Shown here: positions 20,200-58,838 of the stretch, one piece after another
How positions within the stretch are numbered: the first letter of the stretch is position 1
Layout: every line of letters starts with the position of its first letter
Assembly: GCA_002633005.1 (NCBI GenBank)
Contig: NMRA01000017.1
Span: forward strand, 79,125 to 143,124
Source of the DNA: Phoronis australis
Lineage: Eukaryota; Phoronida; Phoronidae
Direction: 5' to 3'
Length of the DNA stretch: 64,000 nt
Notes under the pieces: model-generated
Told to the model about the DNA's origin: nothing
The model's input: only the letters and a program-made list of their open reading frames with translations
The model's database searches: none
Position numbers and translations under genes: made by a program

Positions 20200-23071
20200 G
20201 TCAGACAAAATAGCATTTCCCTGCCATGATGGCTCATTCTGTTAACAGTAAAAATGACTGATAATAACTATTCAGGTGGCAAAATTCTAATCGTAGAATG
20301 GCTTAGTCACATTACTGTCCTGTTAACTCCCCTTCATTCTCAATCAGGGAGACTACTCACATGATTAATTCGCCATCTGCCCAGCAGTCATGACAGGGAA
20401 TTCCAGGTCATTTGGTCTGAATACTTTTGGTTTGTACTGTATATTGTAGTAGCCTAAGGTTAGAATAGTAATTGTACGTTTCAGGAAACTTGTAGTAAAA
20501 TACTTTAAAAATCTTATTTGTTTTCTTACGTCCATCATCACTGGTCTAGGTGCACAGGTTGATGCAGCACTGGTCATTGATTATTGATACATGCTACAGG
20601 ACTCTTGTCCTTTGTCAGTGCAAGTGTGCTACATAAACGCAATACTCATGGTATACATTAGCAAGATCTTAATGTAGTCTCAATACTGAATACTCTATTA
20701 CTGTCTGGTCACAATCATGCATGTCTTAACTTTATGTTAAGTCGTGTCACATGTACGTACATCAGGTCTAGAAAATGAGATTCAGAGTTGATAACAGTGG
20801 TTGGCATGCTTTTTGTCTTATGTTCATGTTGGCTACAAAATAAACTAGAATGTAAGCTTGCCGTCAAGCTCAGAGAAACTTTAATGACTTTTATTTTGTG
20901 TCAGGGTTAATTGTTATACACGGACTCACTGGGACTTAGTCAATGGTCATAATAGGTGCTTGAGGAAAATAATTGACTCTTTCACTGTCAATCTTTTTAC
21001 TGCAATAAATTGTGAGGATACATAAAACGGTGGGACCAATCACTAATGACGGATTAACGTTATTTGTTGGTGGATTGTTATGAAACTTTCAGGATAAGAT
21101 GTGCACGTTTACGGCATTTTAAGTTATGGCATCATGGCTGAAGCAGGTATTTGCCATGTGTTCTTCAAGATTTCAGGAGAGAAAAGACTCCATGAAGGGT
21201 TTTGATTTTGTAAATTATAGTCGCTGAGGTTGGTCAGTAGTGAAATGTATCAAATAAACACAGAAAAATCAGGAACCCCCAAACTCGTATCCTGAATTAA
21301 AATAGTTTTGAATCAATTAAACCTTGAGAACAGACAGTTTAGAGGCTGTTGAATGGATCACAATTTGACAGACGAGCTGTTGACGTGAATTTCTTAAAAA
21401 AGCAATCTTCATTCTCTGTAACTGGTAAAACTCAACTGTCTTCTTGGCGTATTATTTTAAAACCAGTAATCTCCCATGGAATTTAGGATTAACTGGGTCA
21501 AGTACCCCAACTCCCTTCCTGACATGTTTGGCAGTGAAGGGGTATTTTGCTGAAAGAAGCTCTGGGCACTGAAACTGTTAATATGTGCAACTGCGATCAC
21601 ATGATTAAGTTTCAAACACTAACAACAGATCGACTTATCTATTTTATGTTTATTCAGGTAATAAATAATCACTGAAGTAATAAACGTACAGTAGAAAGAT
21701 TAGATGTTTACAATCACCATAGTAACAAATGTTATTAAAATAATAAAAACAGTTTTGCAAGTGATATCTGTAGACAAAACCTGTCCTAGTTTGATTTTCT
21801 AATTGCCGCACAAATTACAATACCTCACTTTGCTCACACGTAATCTTTCCTCAACTTCTGCCGTGTTTAACGGAACAAAACTTAACGTAAAAATGCTCTT
21901 CAGAGTATCATGCCTAGCTTTCACCAGATAAAATCAAAATGCACTTCCACATATGGGTTAAGGCCTACCACTTTGTACATCTACTGAGCTGATCTCATGG
22001 CTTCCATCGGTCACCATTTTAACGAGACTACACTGCCTTCAAATCTCATGTTGGTGTAACGGAAGGCATGCTATGTGCACCAATAGACTGACTTACTGGA
22101 AGGACATCTGGTGTCCGTTTCATTAAAGTAACTTAAGACAGAATCAGTCTCGCGCTCTCACTTCACAGTAACTGAATAAAGGTTTAGTCAAGTAATTAGA
22201 GTGCATCACAGACTAACATAATTTACGGAAATTATCTGTCAGTAACTAGCACTTATGTGTGTATCTCAGAAACTGCCTTTTTTCTCACGTCAGATGTAAT
22301 TATTTTCCGAAATGGTTGTGTGGAGCATCAGACCAAATTTGTGTCTCAAGCTTCATGCAACTTTTCCTGAAACAGGCCCTTGACCACAAAAAACCTTAAA
22401 AACAACAAAATCTTAAGGTACGACGGAACAAAAGTTCTGATTATAAACATGATGCTTGATTTCACAACTTGCCGATTGATTTAACAAATCTTTAAACTGC
22501 CAGTTTATACACCGATATCACAACATTGATTACAAAGTAATGAAAAGTCAAATCAAATCTTAGTCTACACTTATTAAGCAAACAATAGTTCTCTGTAATA
22601 CTGAGGCACCTTTTAAATGGTTTTACTGGGATAAAGTACATATAAAATTCTTAGACTTACAAACTGTCTAAAATAGAGTTTACCTTGGCAACTAATTAAT
22701 TGGTGTCAAATCCATTTATCACTAGAATGTCCACTATATTCTAATTCTTAAAACTATGAGCATAGTCTTCACTATTAAATGTTCTTATTTCAGCACTAAT
22801 AACAATGCTTATATATTTACAATGATTGTGAAACGAGTCTGTTGTCAACAGTTATTGATTTACAAAGTCTACAAAACATACTATACTTCAGGTCACTGTC
22901 CACTCATTCAACTACTACATATTTTTAAATTGTAATTCGTAACTGATGAACCAGTTGATCCGTGGGAGGAAGTGAATGTACGTGACCTTCGCATGACCTT
23001 CAGAGTCCATACGATTTCAGCCCTACCTAATACTACCATTTCTTGTCAGTTTTAAATTTATACTTTTGCAC
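20200..23071. other. Intergenic space between convergent genes
   Basis: About 2.9 kb of AT-rich sequence between the likely 3' ends of SMARCD (plus) and HECW (minus). I find no ORF, RNA gene or repeat here that I can support. Confidence 0.5.
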
Positions 23072-23077
23072 TTTATT
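23072..23077 (-). terminator. Candidate HECW polyadenylation signal
   Basis: AATAAA on the minus strand about 475 nt after the HECW stop. If used, the 3'UTR includes the foldback element at 23115-23326. Confidence 0.35.
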
Positions 23078-23114
23078 AATTGAATGATATGAATGTGTTA
23101 ATCTATTGCAAACA

Positions 23115-23326
23115 CTGGTCTAGACGCCACCTGTTGGTCACATCACATGACCTAATGAATACAAGTTTTGAAAAGATTTCTGCCAACACTCTAACCCAGG
23201 ACCTTCTGGTAACCGTGGAGATGCCCTAGTCACCGAGTCATCGGGACCACCGGTGGAACACAGAAATCTTTAAGATTTGCATCCATTAGGTCACGTGATA
23301 TGGTCAACAGATGGCGTGCAGACCAG
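23115..23326. mobile_element. Foldback element with 66-bp inverted arms and a tRNA-like centre
   Basis: Arms 23115-23182 and 23261-23326 are inverted copies with roughly 80-85 percent identity by eye; the outer ends read CTGGTCTAGACGCCACCTGT and its counterpart. The centre, read on the minus strand, resembles a degenerate tRNA (TCGGTGACTAGGGCATC, then AAGGTCCTGGGTTAGAGT). Confidence 0.6.
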
Positions 23327-23551
23327 ATTTACAAATGTTTGCGATTGTTTCATAAACTAATGCAGAACACATGATGTGAACGTAACAGTAATAACTAATC
23401 AACACTGTCAATCAATTTGTTGTCACCATGACAACGCATCAAAGCTGCCATAAGAGTCAATCATAAATGTCCTAATCATTATAACTTACACAATTATCTC
23501 TTCATTATGCAGTAAGATCATGCAGCCAATAAGGTGAGACCACACAGTCTC

Positions 23552-48568
<25,017 letters not shown>

Positions 48569-48581
48569 AGTAGGGTTGGTA

Positions 48582-50743
48582 CTGGAATGGGCAAAAGGTA
48601 AGACATGTCAAGGTCATCCAATATAGCAAGACCACATGTGGTGAACTAGTCAGTGACTTCCAAGAATAATGAGCCAATTGGCAGCTATGTTGATACGTTG
48701 TTCATTTCAACTGAGTCTGCAGCCAGTAGCAAAGCTGTGTGCCAGCTTTGCGAGCAAGATTTTCAATTGGAATGTGTTACCTTCACAGTTGTTAGGAAAC
48801 ATACCTGGATTACATCCTTCACAAATTTTACCGCCTCAAGTTACAGAAGTAGTAATGCCACATAAAAAACCATAACAGACATGCAGTCCTCTTTTGACTC
48901 TAGGTTGTATGTAATTCAATTATTCTTTTGATCAGCTGATTAGCGTTCCGTACTGTACATAACCATGCACTTGAATTGAACCCAGTCTTGGCTGTTAAGC
49001 ATAATATTCGTTCAATTTCCTGCACCATTTGAAACGGTACCCTTAATTAATTACAATTCAGAACTTTCACATTCGACACTGTCGATTCTCAGTCGAACAG
49101 GTTTTGTTTGTGATATCAGAAGTGCGAAACTCATAAGCTACAGTAATTTGTCAAATTGGACTATCTCAAAATTTGATAATTCAGGCATGAGATATCACGA
49201 GACATTTCATAGACTTTCGTGGCAAGGACATTCAACTATTTCAGTACATAGTTTTTGCGCAAAAAGAATAAAACCATTCAGCAGTTCCAGTTATAACAGG
49301 GTGTTTCTTTTAATTAGTTAATATGTTAAATTAAAGTAATAAAAACTTACTAAACTTTTTATTGGAATAAGACTCCTTATTTATTTCAAATATTGATAAT
49401 AGCAGACCAGTAATCATAGATATTGCGCGGAAATGATATATAGCCCGTATGTACAGTATTGCGCAAGCACAATAGATATGATCTCTCCTGCTTCGCCCCA
49501 GTTTCCCCAGTTTCGCACTGATGCAATTTACTTTATGTCAGTTCTGTTTACACACATACTTGCACCCGCCCAATCATCTCTTGACATGTCAGCTGATCCA
49601 TGACAACTTTTGTAGTGTAAATGGGGCAAGACAGCAGGAATTTACACCATACTGAGTTAGGGCACAACCCTAAATGAATCTGTAAACTCATCAATTCAAA
49701 ATATAAAGTGTAAACTCATCAATTCAAAATTCTCATTATTGTTGTGACATATTCAGAGAAACAACATTCTCAAGCTCAAAAAAAACAATTTTACCATGTT
49801 CAAGTGAGTGGCAAATAGGCTAGCAGTTTCACTGACTGAAATGCTCCAACATGTTTTAGTCAGACAGACGAGCTGTCTGGGAAGGGGACATTTTCGCCAG
49901 CGCTAACCTCGTTTCTTCACCACCCCATATCCCTTTTAAGAAAAAATGTATCAAAACATGTCATCACTCTAGCAAAAAACGCCAGCAGTTTTGGGTAACT
50001 CAAACCTCCAGCAAAAGTGACTCTAATAACTGTACTAGATATTAAAAGCACTATCGAGAACACTAGCATTTTAGTCCAGTCTGTGAAAAGGATGGCTGGA
50101 GCCACGAATGTTTCGATAAAAGCTACAATCAACAATTATAAAAATGTTTGCATATTAGTAAAATCAGTTGTAAAAATTGATTACCATCATGACTAATCTG
50201 GACACAATATCAACATTCAACCAGACTTGGTTCAAACATTAACTTGTGTTCTGTAAGATGATGCAAGCCTTATCTTTTGACACTTAAAACGGTAAACCTT
50301 ATCAAGGCAACACACTGTTTTCCATAAGAGTTCTACAGATATCGCAAAACACACATGTTTAATTAACATTTGGAACACAAGATATTAATCTAATACATTG
50401 ACATACACATAAAAGGTAGATGGGAATTTACTAGACTAGTCAAGTGGTAGCAGAACTCATAAGATATCCATGGAAACTACTAGTGTATGAATAATAATTA
50501 ACTCTGAACTAGAGAAGACACTTGACACTGAACAACAACAGTGGGATGACAGCTGATCAAAGCGTGAAGAGTGAATACCTGAACAAAATAAAAGTAAAAA
50601 TGATGATGAATGATGATGACAAAAATGAACGAAGCAGTACATCTTGTACAGTAACAACAAACCAGCAAAAGTGCATTGGTGAACAAGTTAACAAAAGTGC
50701 ATTGGTGAACAAGTTAACAAAAGAGTATTGGTGACCTAGTTAA
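48582..50743. other. Region upstream of HECW coding exon 1, no gene recognised
   Basis: It should hold the HECW 5'UTR or promoter or further 5' exons on the minus strand. Short ORFs exist but none shows a family signature or clear splice structure. Confidence 0.4.
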
Positions 50744-51145
50744 AGGAGAATGCCACCCGATTTAATTAGTCTTTTTTGTCGTCTTGATCAGTCTATGTCC
50801 ACATCGCCTCGCATACGGTCGACCATACCTTGCCAAGAGGTGTCGCGTTAACCTGTGAGGAAGGTGAGAAACGACGCTAGCGACGTCAGTGGTTCATATG
50901 CAGAGTGAATGCCGCTATGTTGCGGTGCATCGTTCCCGCTTGTCCGAACTAAGCAGCTGCGAGAAAAGCGGGTAAATGTTTTTTTTTACTTCCTCGAGAG
51001 TCCGAAATGCTTAGGAAGTGGCTCGTGGTAGTGAAGAATGAAATGTACGCTGTAAATAGCAAGTATGAGGCCGTGAAACATCTCCGTGTCTGTGGCCTGC
51101 AGACGTCGACGGTGCCTCACGAATGCCGGCTTACCAAATAACTCC
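50744..51145. repeat. 400-bp dispersed repeat, copy 1
   Basis: Starts AAGGAGAATGCCACCCGATT; the match with 63103-63510 runs about 400 bp and includes GTGTCGCGTTAACCTGTGAG and a short ORF (51007-51138) starting MLRKWLVVVKNEMYAV. Confidence 0.7.
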
Positions 51146-54100
51146 ATACGTTCCGTTGTCTGAGCTTGTTCATGGTGCCTCTCTAGTATTTCTTCATCAC
51201 TGTATTCCTGTTCGAATAGATAGCCTGTAAAACTTAACGATCCACCTGCAAAGTCGGGACTGATAAGCTCCAGCTCGTCCTAAGTCGGGATTGCGAGTTG
51301 CCATGTTGGCGTTTATTACTGAGCGTTCTGTTTCAAAATGAATTATTCTCACCCTAACCAATATTTATATAAAACTGAAATAAAGTCTGTCTCATTAGAT
51401 GCAATTTGTAATGCCATTGGAGTTTTCATGAGTCCAAATGATTTGAGAAGCCAGCAATGAATAAATCACTGCGTTACCGGCTTTAGGTGTAATAGGGACA
51501 CCGAGGCCGTGTGAGCTCATGCTAATTTAGTGTTTGCTGGCAGAAACTGTTGTGAAACAACTCGATTTCCATCCCACGGCCAGGTGTTAGGGGAACCTTA
51601 ATTACGTTTACATTACTCAAATAATGATTGTCAATGTACAACTTCTGCCCTGACGGTGCTGTGGCCAAAGAGGAACCTGAATTCGCCGCGTCCCCAGACG
51701 AGTAAGTAGATTTGCAGTTTCGTAGCTAATTCACCAACATAATCACGTGCAAATTACTTTGGCCCACTAGCATAGTATTTTATTGACTGGAAGTTCAGTT
51801 CCCACTGAACTTTGGCTGGTTTATGTTCGTGATGTCTGATCAGTTTCCGAGCCACTGGCCGGGATAACAAGCGTTTTGTGTTTAGAACCCAAAAAATCAC
51901 AAGTCTAAATAACACAGATCTAAGTTCTCCTGTCTGTATCTCACGGAAAATACTTCGAAATTATCTCCGAACACACCCCAAACTCCTGCTACGGACCTTA
52001 TTGGCCTGCTGAACTTTGTAGGCTACGGTGTGTTCAAATACCAATAAATCCGTAAGAGCGAAATAGAACAACACGTTTTTGTAAGAACTCCGTGCATTTT
52101 TAAGGGTTTTACATCGAAGTTTGATGATTTATTGGTGTTAAACGATTTCAAGTGATAACCTGACACCAGTAACCCGTGTTGTGAACTGTTGAACAGACTG
52201 CGTGTGAAACCGATGACGTCATTGGATAATTTCAACACCTCCGCCTACTGTCAGGTGTCAGGTAACGCAACCGTAGGTGTCGTTATGGAGTAGAACTACT
52301 CGATCTAAATTGATACAAATTAGGTTGTTTTTTGGGTGGCATGCTCTTTTAACAAAAGAGCAGATATCAAATCAGAAAATCTTGACTAACTCAACATCAG
52401 TAAGACGTAGCAGGATACAGGTTGTACACTCCAAGATAACCTTTGATGAGGTCTACCTATAGTGTTCTCCACAACAGAAAAATCAAAGTCAATAAGAAAA
52501 CTCATGTACTAGTTGGCATTCAAAAGTTCACGTCCATTCTGTAGGGAGCTTGTGTTTTAGTACTGGAATGCACTCAACTGGTACGAAAAGACAAAAATGT
52601 CCAAATTTGCTTAAGAAATGATTAATCTCACAGTTTTTCTAACTCTTTGCATTGTTTCTAAATTCATCACAGCAAAATTCAAACTCCATACAACAGTTTG
52701 TAGCGAACGTTGACCCACAGAAGATTCCCTCAAAGGACTGCAAAGTTATAGCTCTCTATAAACATCTAATACGGTAATATTTGAAAAATGGCCGTCACGG
52801 GGTAATGTTGCATCGGATTTTCACCAAAAAGAATAGGCCTCAAGCTCTTGTTGAGATACATAAATACATCGTCTATATAAATTGCAAGTTGATCGGACAA
52901 AGTATACCACTTATAGCTTATGTACGATAGATCAACAAAAGAGCAGCGAGGAATCAGTCAATAAAAGAAGTTACCAGAACAGTAAATCTCGAATAACTTG
53001 AGAACAAGAACAGTAAGTTGGAGCACGAAACAGATGACACATTCTGGAGAGCAACTGACCAGAACTGTCCACTGACCAAATGGAAGGTCAGTCAAGGGAT
53101 GAGAAACGAATCAATAAAAGTACATCTGGATGGCATAATACCGACAGCGTTTTCAAGGCCAGATCTTTCCACACACCAAGTTTCAGAAAACCCCCTCCAG
53201 GAACAGAGGAGCTTTCACTCTGAATAACGAAAAATTTGAAAATGGCCGCCACAGCACATCTTGCGTCCGATTGCACATTTACCTATTGAACAGAAAAGAA
53301 ATTTGACCTGTAGCATGCAAACAAATACAAAAAATATGAGTAGTAGAATTGTCAAAAAATTGCCATAATCCAACCTAATATTAGTAAAGAGCAACATCGC
53401 TTACCACTTCTGAAATGAGCAACACCACAAGATCCGCAATATTAAAACTAGTTAATGACAGATGATACCATTGTTAACACCTCAGCTAGCCATCTGATAA
53501 GGCTGTTAGCCAGTACATTGCCAGCGAAACTGACTGAATGAGAGAACATACCGTACTCATCCGAGTTACCACCCAGGGCGCTTAAATAGGGTAATTCAAC
53601 CATTAGAGGGTATGCGTCAAGCCAACCATGGGTGCTTACTAACTTGATAGCGCACAGAAGTTCAGTAGCGTGAAGACACTTTTTACAAAGCTAATCTTTA
53701 AATTTCTCAGTGAACATACAAAGCAGGCAGGGTGTTAGTCGTTTGCGGATGCTTTACCCATTTTTGGCACATGAGCACGGTGAATGAAATGTGAGAGTTA
53801 AACTTAATTAAACCTAAGACATTCTAAGAAAAACATGTTTGAAGAGAGCACTTTCAACAAATTTCATGTCTTATAATGAACACAAAACATAATTTTAGTG
53901 GAAACATCAACCAACTGAAGGTCAGGCAATTAGGTATAGCCCCTAGAAAGCTTGAAACATTTATCTAATGATGAGTCTAAGTCTGTCAAACTCAGCTAAA
54001 GTACCTGTGGTACTCACAACGTGGTACTGTCAATTAAGAAACAGACAATATTTCATCCACGCACAGACGGCAAAAACAGTATTTACAAACACCACCTTCA

Positions 54101-55398
54101 TCATATTAAATTTTTAAGTTTAAAACTGAAAGGCATAAAATAAAGGTCATAGCCAATGAAGTTTACATTTCCGGGAGGGAGGGGGCTCCACCAGGGAACG
54201 TTTAGTTAGGGACGTGCACTCATTAGTTGGGAGGGTATTACCCTCTTAGGTAAATATTTTGAATTCTTAACATTTAGGGTCAGTAAAGAAGTGGCAATAC
54301 GCTGATAAATGGTATATATTGCTTCGAACAGCTATTTTCATCAGTTGGTATTGACTCGTTCCCACATGATTGTCTGAATTTTGAATGTTGTACAAGCTTG
54401 TCCTCCCAGTACAACTTATGTTTGTTAGCATCACATGATCACATGTGACCTCACAGAACTGTGACTGAAGTAGAACTGTTCTGTACATGGTACTGTAGTT
54501 GTCCCAGTGACTGATATAGGTGAACTAAAAACAAACCATGCACTACACCAATACTGTGGTAATTCATTCAGAATCAATCATCAAAACCACAACCTGTCAT
54601 TAATAATACCAAAATCTGACTATTTAAATTCAATTTCAATACAACCCAAACATTTGGCTAAACATCACATCGCAGTGTTCTCTAGAACAGGAAATTCAAC
54701 CTCCATAGGACTAGCTGCAATACTCATAAACATGTTCAATAGTATGTGAGAATGCTACCACCAGTTTGTACCTCAAGTCTTACAATAAGTGCATTCAAGT
54801 AGTGCAAATCAAAACATCTCAATTTGCTTAAAAGAAATTATAACAGATCTTTCAAAAAGTTCACAAACTGGTTGGTTGCGTAGATTTTCAAACTAGACGC
54901 AATGAAGTCAAACTTATAAAGGCAGAATGCTAAAGCGTTTCTGCGACGTTTGAAAACAGACTGCGGAGAACAGCGCACCAAGATATTCCTTAAATCAGTT
55001 AAACAAATGTTTGCTAACACAAACAAGCTAAGAATCGCGATCACTAGCCAAATTTCAGTAACACATTTAACTTTAAGTATGTTATATGATGAATGAAAAA
55101 GGTCATCACTGCTGAAAATTTTTGGTACTGTGTAAGATTCCAAAATGAACAATTTCAACCAACTACTCTACAGCTTTCAAAACTGATACAAAGACCACAT
55201 TTGATGACTGTGAGATAAGTTTATCTAATCCTTCTAAGTTTTTCCAGTATTTAGTAAATTAGTTTCATAGTGATTTTGAAGTGGCACATTGGCTGTAACT
55301 GGCTGACATCAAGCCCAACAAGGTCAGACGTACTTATCAATACATTTTGTCCAATTTGATATTCTGTCGTCCTTTTCTCTTGCAACTGAACCTCAGTT
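51146..55398. other. No gene recognised
   Basis: AT-rich sequence. Two stretches (about 52780-52830 and 53235-53290) share a GAAAATGGCCGCCAC-like word followed by TTGCATCGGATT-like text, suggesting an old dispersed repeat. Nothing else I can support. Confidence 0.35.
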
Positions 55399-55575
55399 CA
55401 ATTCAAGCCCATTACCAGTGGTATTTACTTGTTACTAGGTGGCGCTGCTTGTATTGGACAGTCGTGTTCACGTCAATTCAACCCCATTACCATGGCTATT
55501 TAATTGTTACTAGGTGGCGCAGCAATTGGACAGTCGTGTTCAAGGCAATTCAAGCCCATTACCATGGCTATTCAT
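55399..55575 (+). repeat. 71-76-bp tandem repeat (2.4 copies)
   Basis: Copies start CAATTCAAGCCCATTACC at 55399, 55475 and 55546. The first two contain TTACTAGGTGGCGC, a CTCF-like word, at 55432 and 55507. Confidence 0.8.
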
Positions 55576-56852
55576 TTGTTCAACATCGACTGTTCGCAAC
55601 TACATTTCCTTACAGTGAAGATCAAAACTTTATTTGGTTATGGTGACTTCAAGTTTGCATATTTATGCCAGAAATGAAAGTAACATACTTTATTTTATCA
55701 ATTCAAGAAGTAAAATGGTTGAGCATCTCCATTACAGGGCCATCTTCTGTATGCCTACAACATCCACAGGCAATGTAATTGCCAACTTTCCTCCCACCAT
55801 GGATGGCACATGGGTGACCTCCCTATCACCCTCTGTATATTTACCTTAAACAATTACATCGCCCGTAGCATACATGTAATAGCTTTGTATTGGTAATCAA
55901 CCAATTTACATTTTGATTGATACAATAAAATACATGTATGGAAACAGTTTCTTGTGAATAAGAGACAATACACTGCCAAAAAACTGTAATTTTCACCCGT
56001 TTAGTTTTTTTGTCCTAAATATACAAATAAGGGGTGAGAAAAATCTAACACTGTATCGCTATTCTACTCCTAAATTTGTGGAGCGATAAGATGTCATCTT
56101 TCAGCATCATGTCAAATACTGGCCGACTCTTTATTTTTCCACAAAGTTGCATATAGATCACAACACCATAGTCAGTATGCACTTAGTTTCACTTTCTTTT
56201 AAAATTTTCAGCTTAAATTACCAGCAAATTTCTGGAAAACTTTGGCTTCCCCAGCTGTGGTGAAGTTGGCATCTTCTCCCAAAGATGTCACAAAAGTTTG
56301 TTAATTATGTAAATTTTCCAACGGCACTGGCTGTGGTTAGATATAGCAGTCCCTGATATAGAGATCCAGTTTCGCCTGGTCCTGTTAATCAGGACAAGAT
56401 GACAAGGTCAAGCAGACCTACAGAATGAAATTTCAAAGTCTCTGTGAGGTAAACAAACATCAATTCCTAAGCGTACAGCCCAGCCACGGCTTCTACTAGT
56501 ACTCTCTGTCACTTGGTCCTCAGACGTAGGGACGTGGAGCTTATTTCATTCTCCCCGGTCTTTCAAAACATACCTCTTACACCATTGGCCTTTACTTATA
56601 AGGTGTACGTTAGTGGCACGTTCTAACAGAACGCAATAGGCTCCCATGCGTAGGGACGTCAGAGGGCCAGGGGCAGGGCAAGCCTGGCAAGGCCAATACA
56701 CGTTTCCTGACCAGTAACGCCTATTTTTCTGCGGTTAACGTCAAAAATATACTATCTACTTCCCCTAAAAATCAAAATATATTTGTACTTACCCTTTACT
56801 TTAGCACTGTTTAGAGTCTGTCAAATGTTTTTGACTTCCTGTACTGTATTTT
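55576..56852. other. No gene recognised
   Basis: About 1.3 kb in which I see no supported feature. Confidence 0.35.
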
Positions 56853-56978
56853 ATGGCCATTAGGAAAGTTGCATTGTGGTCTGAAAATAACTTCCGAGTT
56901 TGTGTGGCGGGAAATTTGCCGGTGTTTGTTTTTGTTCATCTGTTCATTCGTTACACAAGTCAAGTTGGCGCAAGTATC

Positions 56979-57059
56979 ATGTCTGTGGTCGTGCAGAAAT
57001 GGTCCAGAACAGATGCAGCAACTAAAGACCTTCAGAAATTACTGAAATGTCTTGTTTGG
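56979..57059 (+). CDS. Unidentified exon-like ORF with a splice donor
   Basis: Reads MSVVVQKWSRTDAATK and continues 11 residues to CLVW, then a donor GTAAGG. Start context has A at -3. The frame is open upstream to another ATG at 56853. The same sequence recurs at 58840-58914 as another allele. It may be the first coding exon of an unknown gene reading right; no downstream exon was recognised. Confidence 0.3.
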
Positions 57060-57628
57060 TAAGGATATACTATTGTTGTCTATTCTGGGAGATGTGTCAA
57101 GGCAGACAACTGAGACTGCAGACTGCAGTGTGCAGTGACCACCGTTTGGCGTGGTAATTGTTTACAATATGACGACATTGACTTACACTCATGATTTTGG
57201 TATCGTTTGATTCCTTGCAAAGTTATCTTTCCAAAAATATTCAGAAATTCTTCCTACTCCATTCTTTTAATATTTTATCGTAAAATTTCTGTTCGTACTT
57301 AATTTCGTGATACGTGGTAGTAATACCGCCATGTTGAATGGAAGGAATCACCTGGTGGTCAAAAACTTAACTAATCTACCGACTTCTGTAGATCGTCGGT
57401 TTTCATAAGTTCAAATTGGCCGAGACTCGTCTATCCCCCACCCGAGTTACGGTGCCAAGGGTTCGAATTCGATCCTATGGTACGCATCGTGTTAGCACGA
57501 AACCGTGAAAAAAGTGGAAGTTGTTTTTGAGGTCCATATTGGTGAAAATGGTATCCACTTCAGACAATTGAGTGGAAAAATGGTCAAATGGTCACAATTA
57601 TAAAAAAATTGGAACAGGTGAAATGCTG
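56999..57628. other. Empty-site allele of the transposon-bearing segment
   Basis: Matches 58840-58914 joined to 61001-61558 with few mismatches. The transposon is missing here: TATACTATTGTTGTC is continuous at 57066-57080. Confidence 0.8.
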
Positions 57629-57957
57629 CTACTTGTTCCTCCATACTCAGATATAGAGCTCCATATTATGTCGGGAAAACTTTAGCAGGATTCTTGCGCA
57701 GGCAAACGCCATTCAAAATCAATGATGCCGTTTCATTCATTAACAACAGGTGTCGCTGTAATCTTGAGTTAAGCTAACATGGCGATGTCAACCGGGAAAT
57801 AGTGCGAACCGAAATTAGACGATAAAATACGGAGGAAACACGGTAGGGGATAAATTCCTATATTTTTGGAAAGATAACGTTGCGAGGAATCGAACGATAC
57901 CAAAATCATGTGTGTACGTCAATGTCCTCATATTGTAAACAATTACCTCTGGCGTGT
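57148..57957. repeat. Long inverted repeat (arms about 185 bp)
   Basis: Left arm about 57148-57336, right arm about 57778-57957 in opposite orientation, sharing words such as GTAATTGTTTACAATATGA and CATGATTTTGGTATCGTT. Spacer about 440 bp. A foldback element or the TIRs of a defective DNA transposon. Confidence 0.65.
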
Positions 57958-58099
57958 CTAGCTCAACTGAAAAGTGGAGACGTTTGGAAGCTTTTTGGCA
58001 AATTATGCCTAACACTGATTAAAACATCAAAGTCGCGTTATAAGTATACCTCTTGCACATAGAGGGACACCTTAATAAGTCCTTTTACAGTTTTAAGAC

Positions 58100-58168
58100 A
58101 CGGGCGGCGCAGCACTGAAAAAAGTGGGGGCTATAGCCCCGCCAGCTCCCTATGGTGCGCCGCCCATG
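58100..58168. mobile_element. Short foldback element, copy 2
   Basis: Related to 2529-2604. Ends CGGGCGGCGCAGC and GGTGCGCCGCCCATG, with ten-base perfect inverted ends GGGCGGCGCA; centre GGGGGCTATAGCCCC is itself a palindrome. Confidence 0.65.
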
Positions 58169-58195
58169 TAGGAGACTGACGATGTCTTTGTAAAT

Positions 58196-58262
58196 AGCCG
58201 AGATTACCCAACCCGGGAATTGAACCAGCGAGCGTGCTAACCATTCAGTTAATAGGTAATTG
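58196..58262 (-). repeat. tRNA-derived SINE-like fragment
   Basis: On the minus strand AATGGTTAGCACGCTCGC resembles an A-box/D-arm and TGGTTCAATTCCCGGGTT contains a perfect-pattern B box. The two boxes are too close for a working tRNA. Confidence 0.4.
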
Positions 58263-58283
58263 CCCGATAGTACCTGTTCTGTA

Positions 58284-58446
58284 GGAAAGGTAGGCGCCCA
58301 GTCGCTAATGCGAGTAAAATGGTACTGTGTGAGAAGAAGTTGACTTGCCGGTCACCCACGTGGCGAGCGAATTTTCAGAGCGCAAAAGTACTATATTGTT
58401 TCCCAGATGAACATGAATAAATTTTCTCCTCCTTGTGCTGTTTTTT
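58284..58446 (+). mobile_element. Transposon copy 2, left fragment
   Basis: Aligns with 59088-59238 of copy 1 (CGCCCAGTCGC, GAAGTTGACTTGCCGGTC, GGCGAGCGAATTT, CTCCTTGTGCTG). It stops where the nested element begins; its continuation is at 62076. Confidence 0.7.
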
Positions 58447-58838
58447 ATGCGCCCACATATTTGTATGTGGACGCATTATGCCGTCATCTCCGTCTGTCCG
58501 GGCGGCGTCCCTCCGGCGTCCGCTGCTCTATCTAAAAACCCTTTGACATACGTTCATGGAATGTAGCACATGTGTTCCATTAATGAATGGGACGGCATGA
58601 GCGAACTTTCGGATGGTTCCGACTACCGGTGTGCCCCCTAGTGGCAATTTTAGTTTTTTACGCTTACCTTTGTATCTTCAAAAGTCCTGAACGGATTTTC
58701 ATGAACTTTAGTATATAGGCACCTATTAGTGAGATGACGCTATCCTCCCGTTTTCGGATGAATTCGACGTAGTTAGTGCCACCTAGTGGCCATTTTTACT
58801 GTTTTCGAGTGTTTTTTTTTTGCGTCCACATCTCTATC
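58447..58838 (+). mobile_element. Nested element, left part
   Basis: Begins GCGCCCACATATTTGTATGT, itself a small hairpin, and contains GTGCCCCCTAGTGGCA and GTGCCACCTAGTGGC in repeated modules of about 145 bp. It stops at N 58839 and resumes at 61639. Confidence 0.55.

Noticed and set aside
57455-57480. GGGTTCGAATTCGATCC, B-box-like
   Set aside because: No A box or cloverleaf around it; it lies in the spacer of the inverted repeat.
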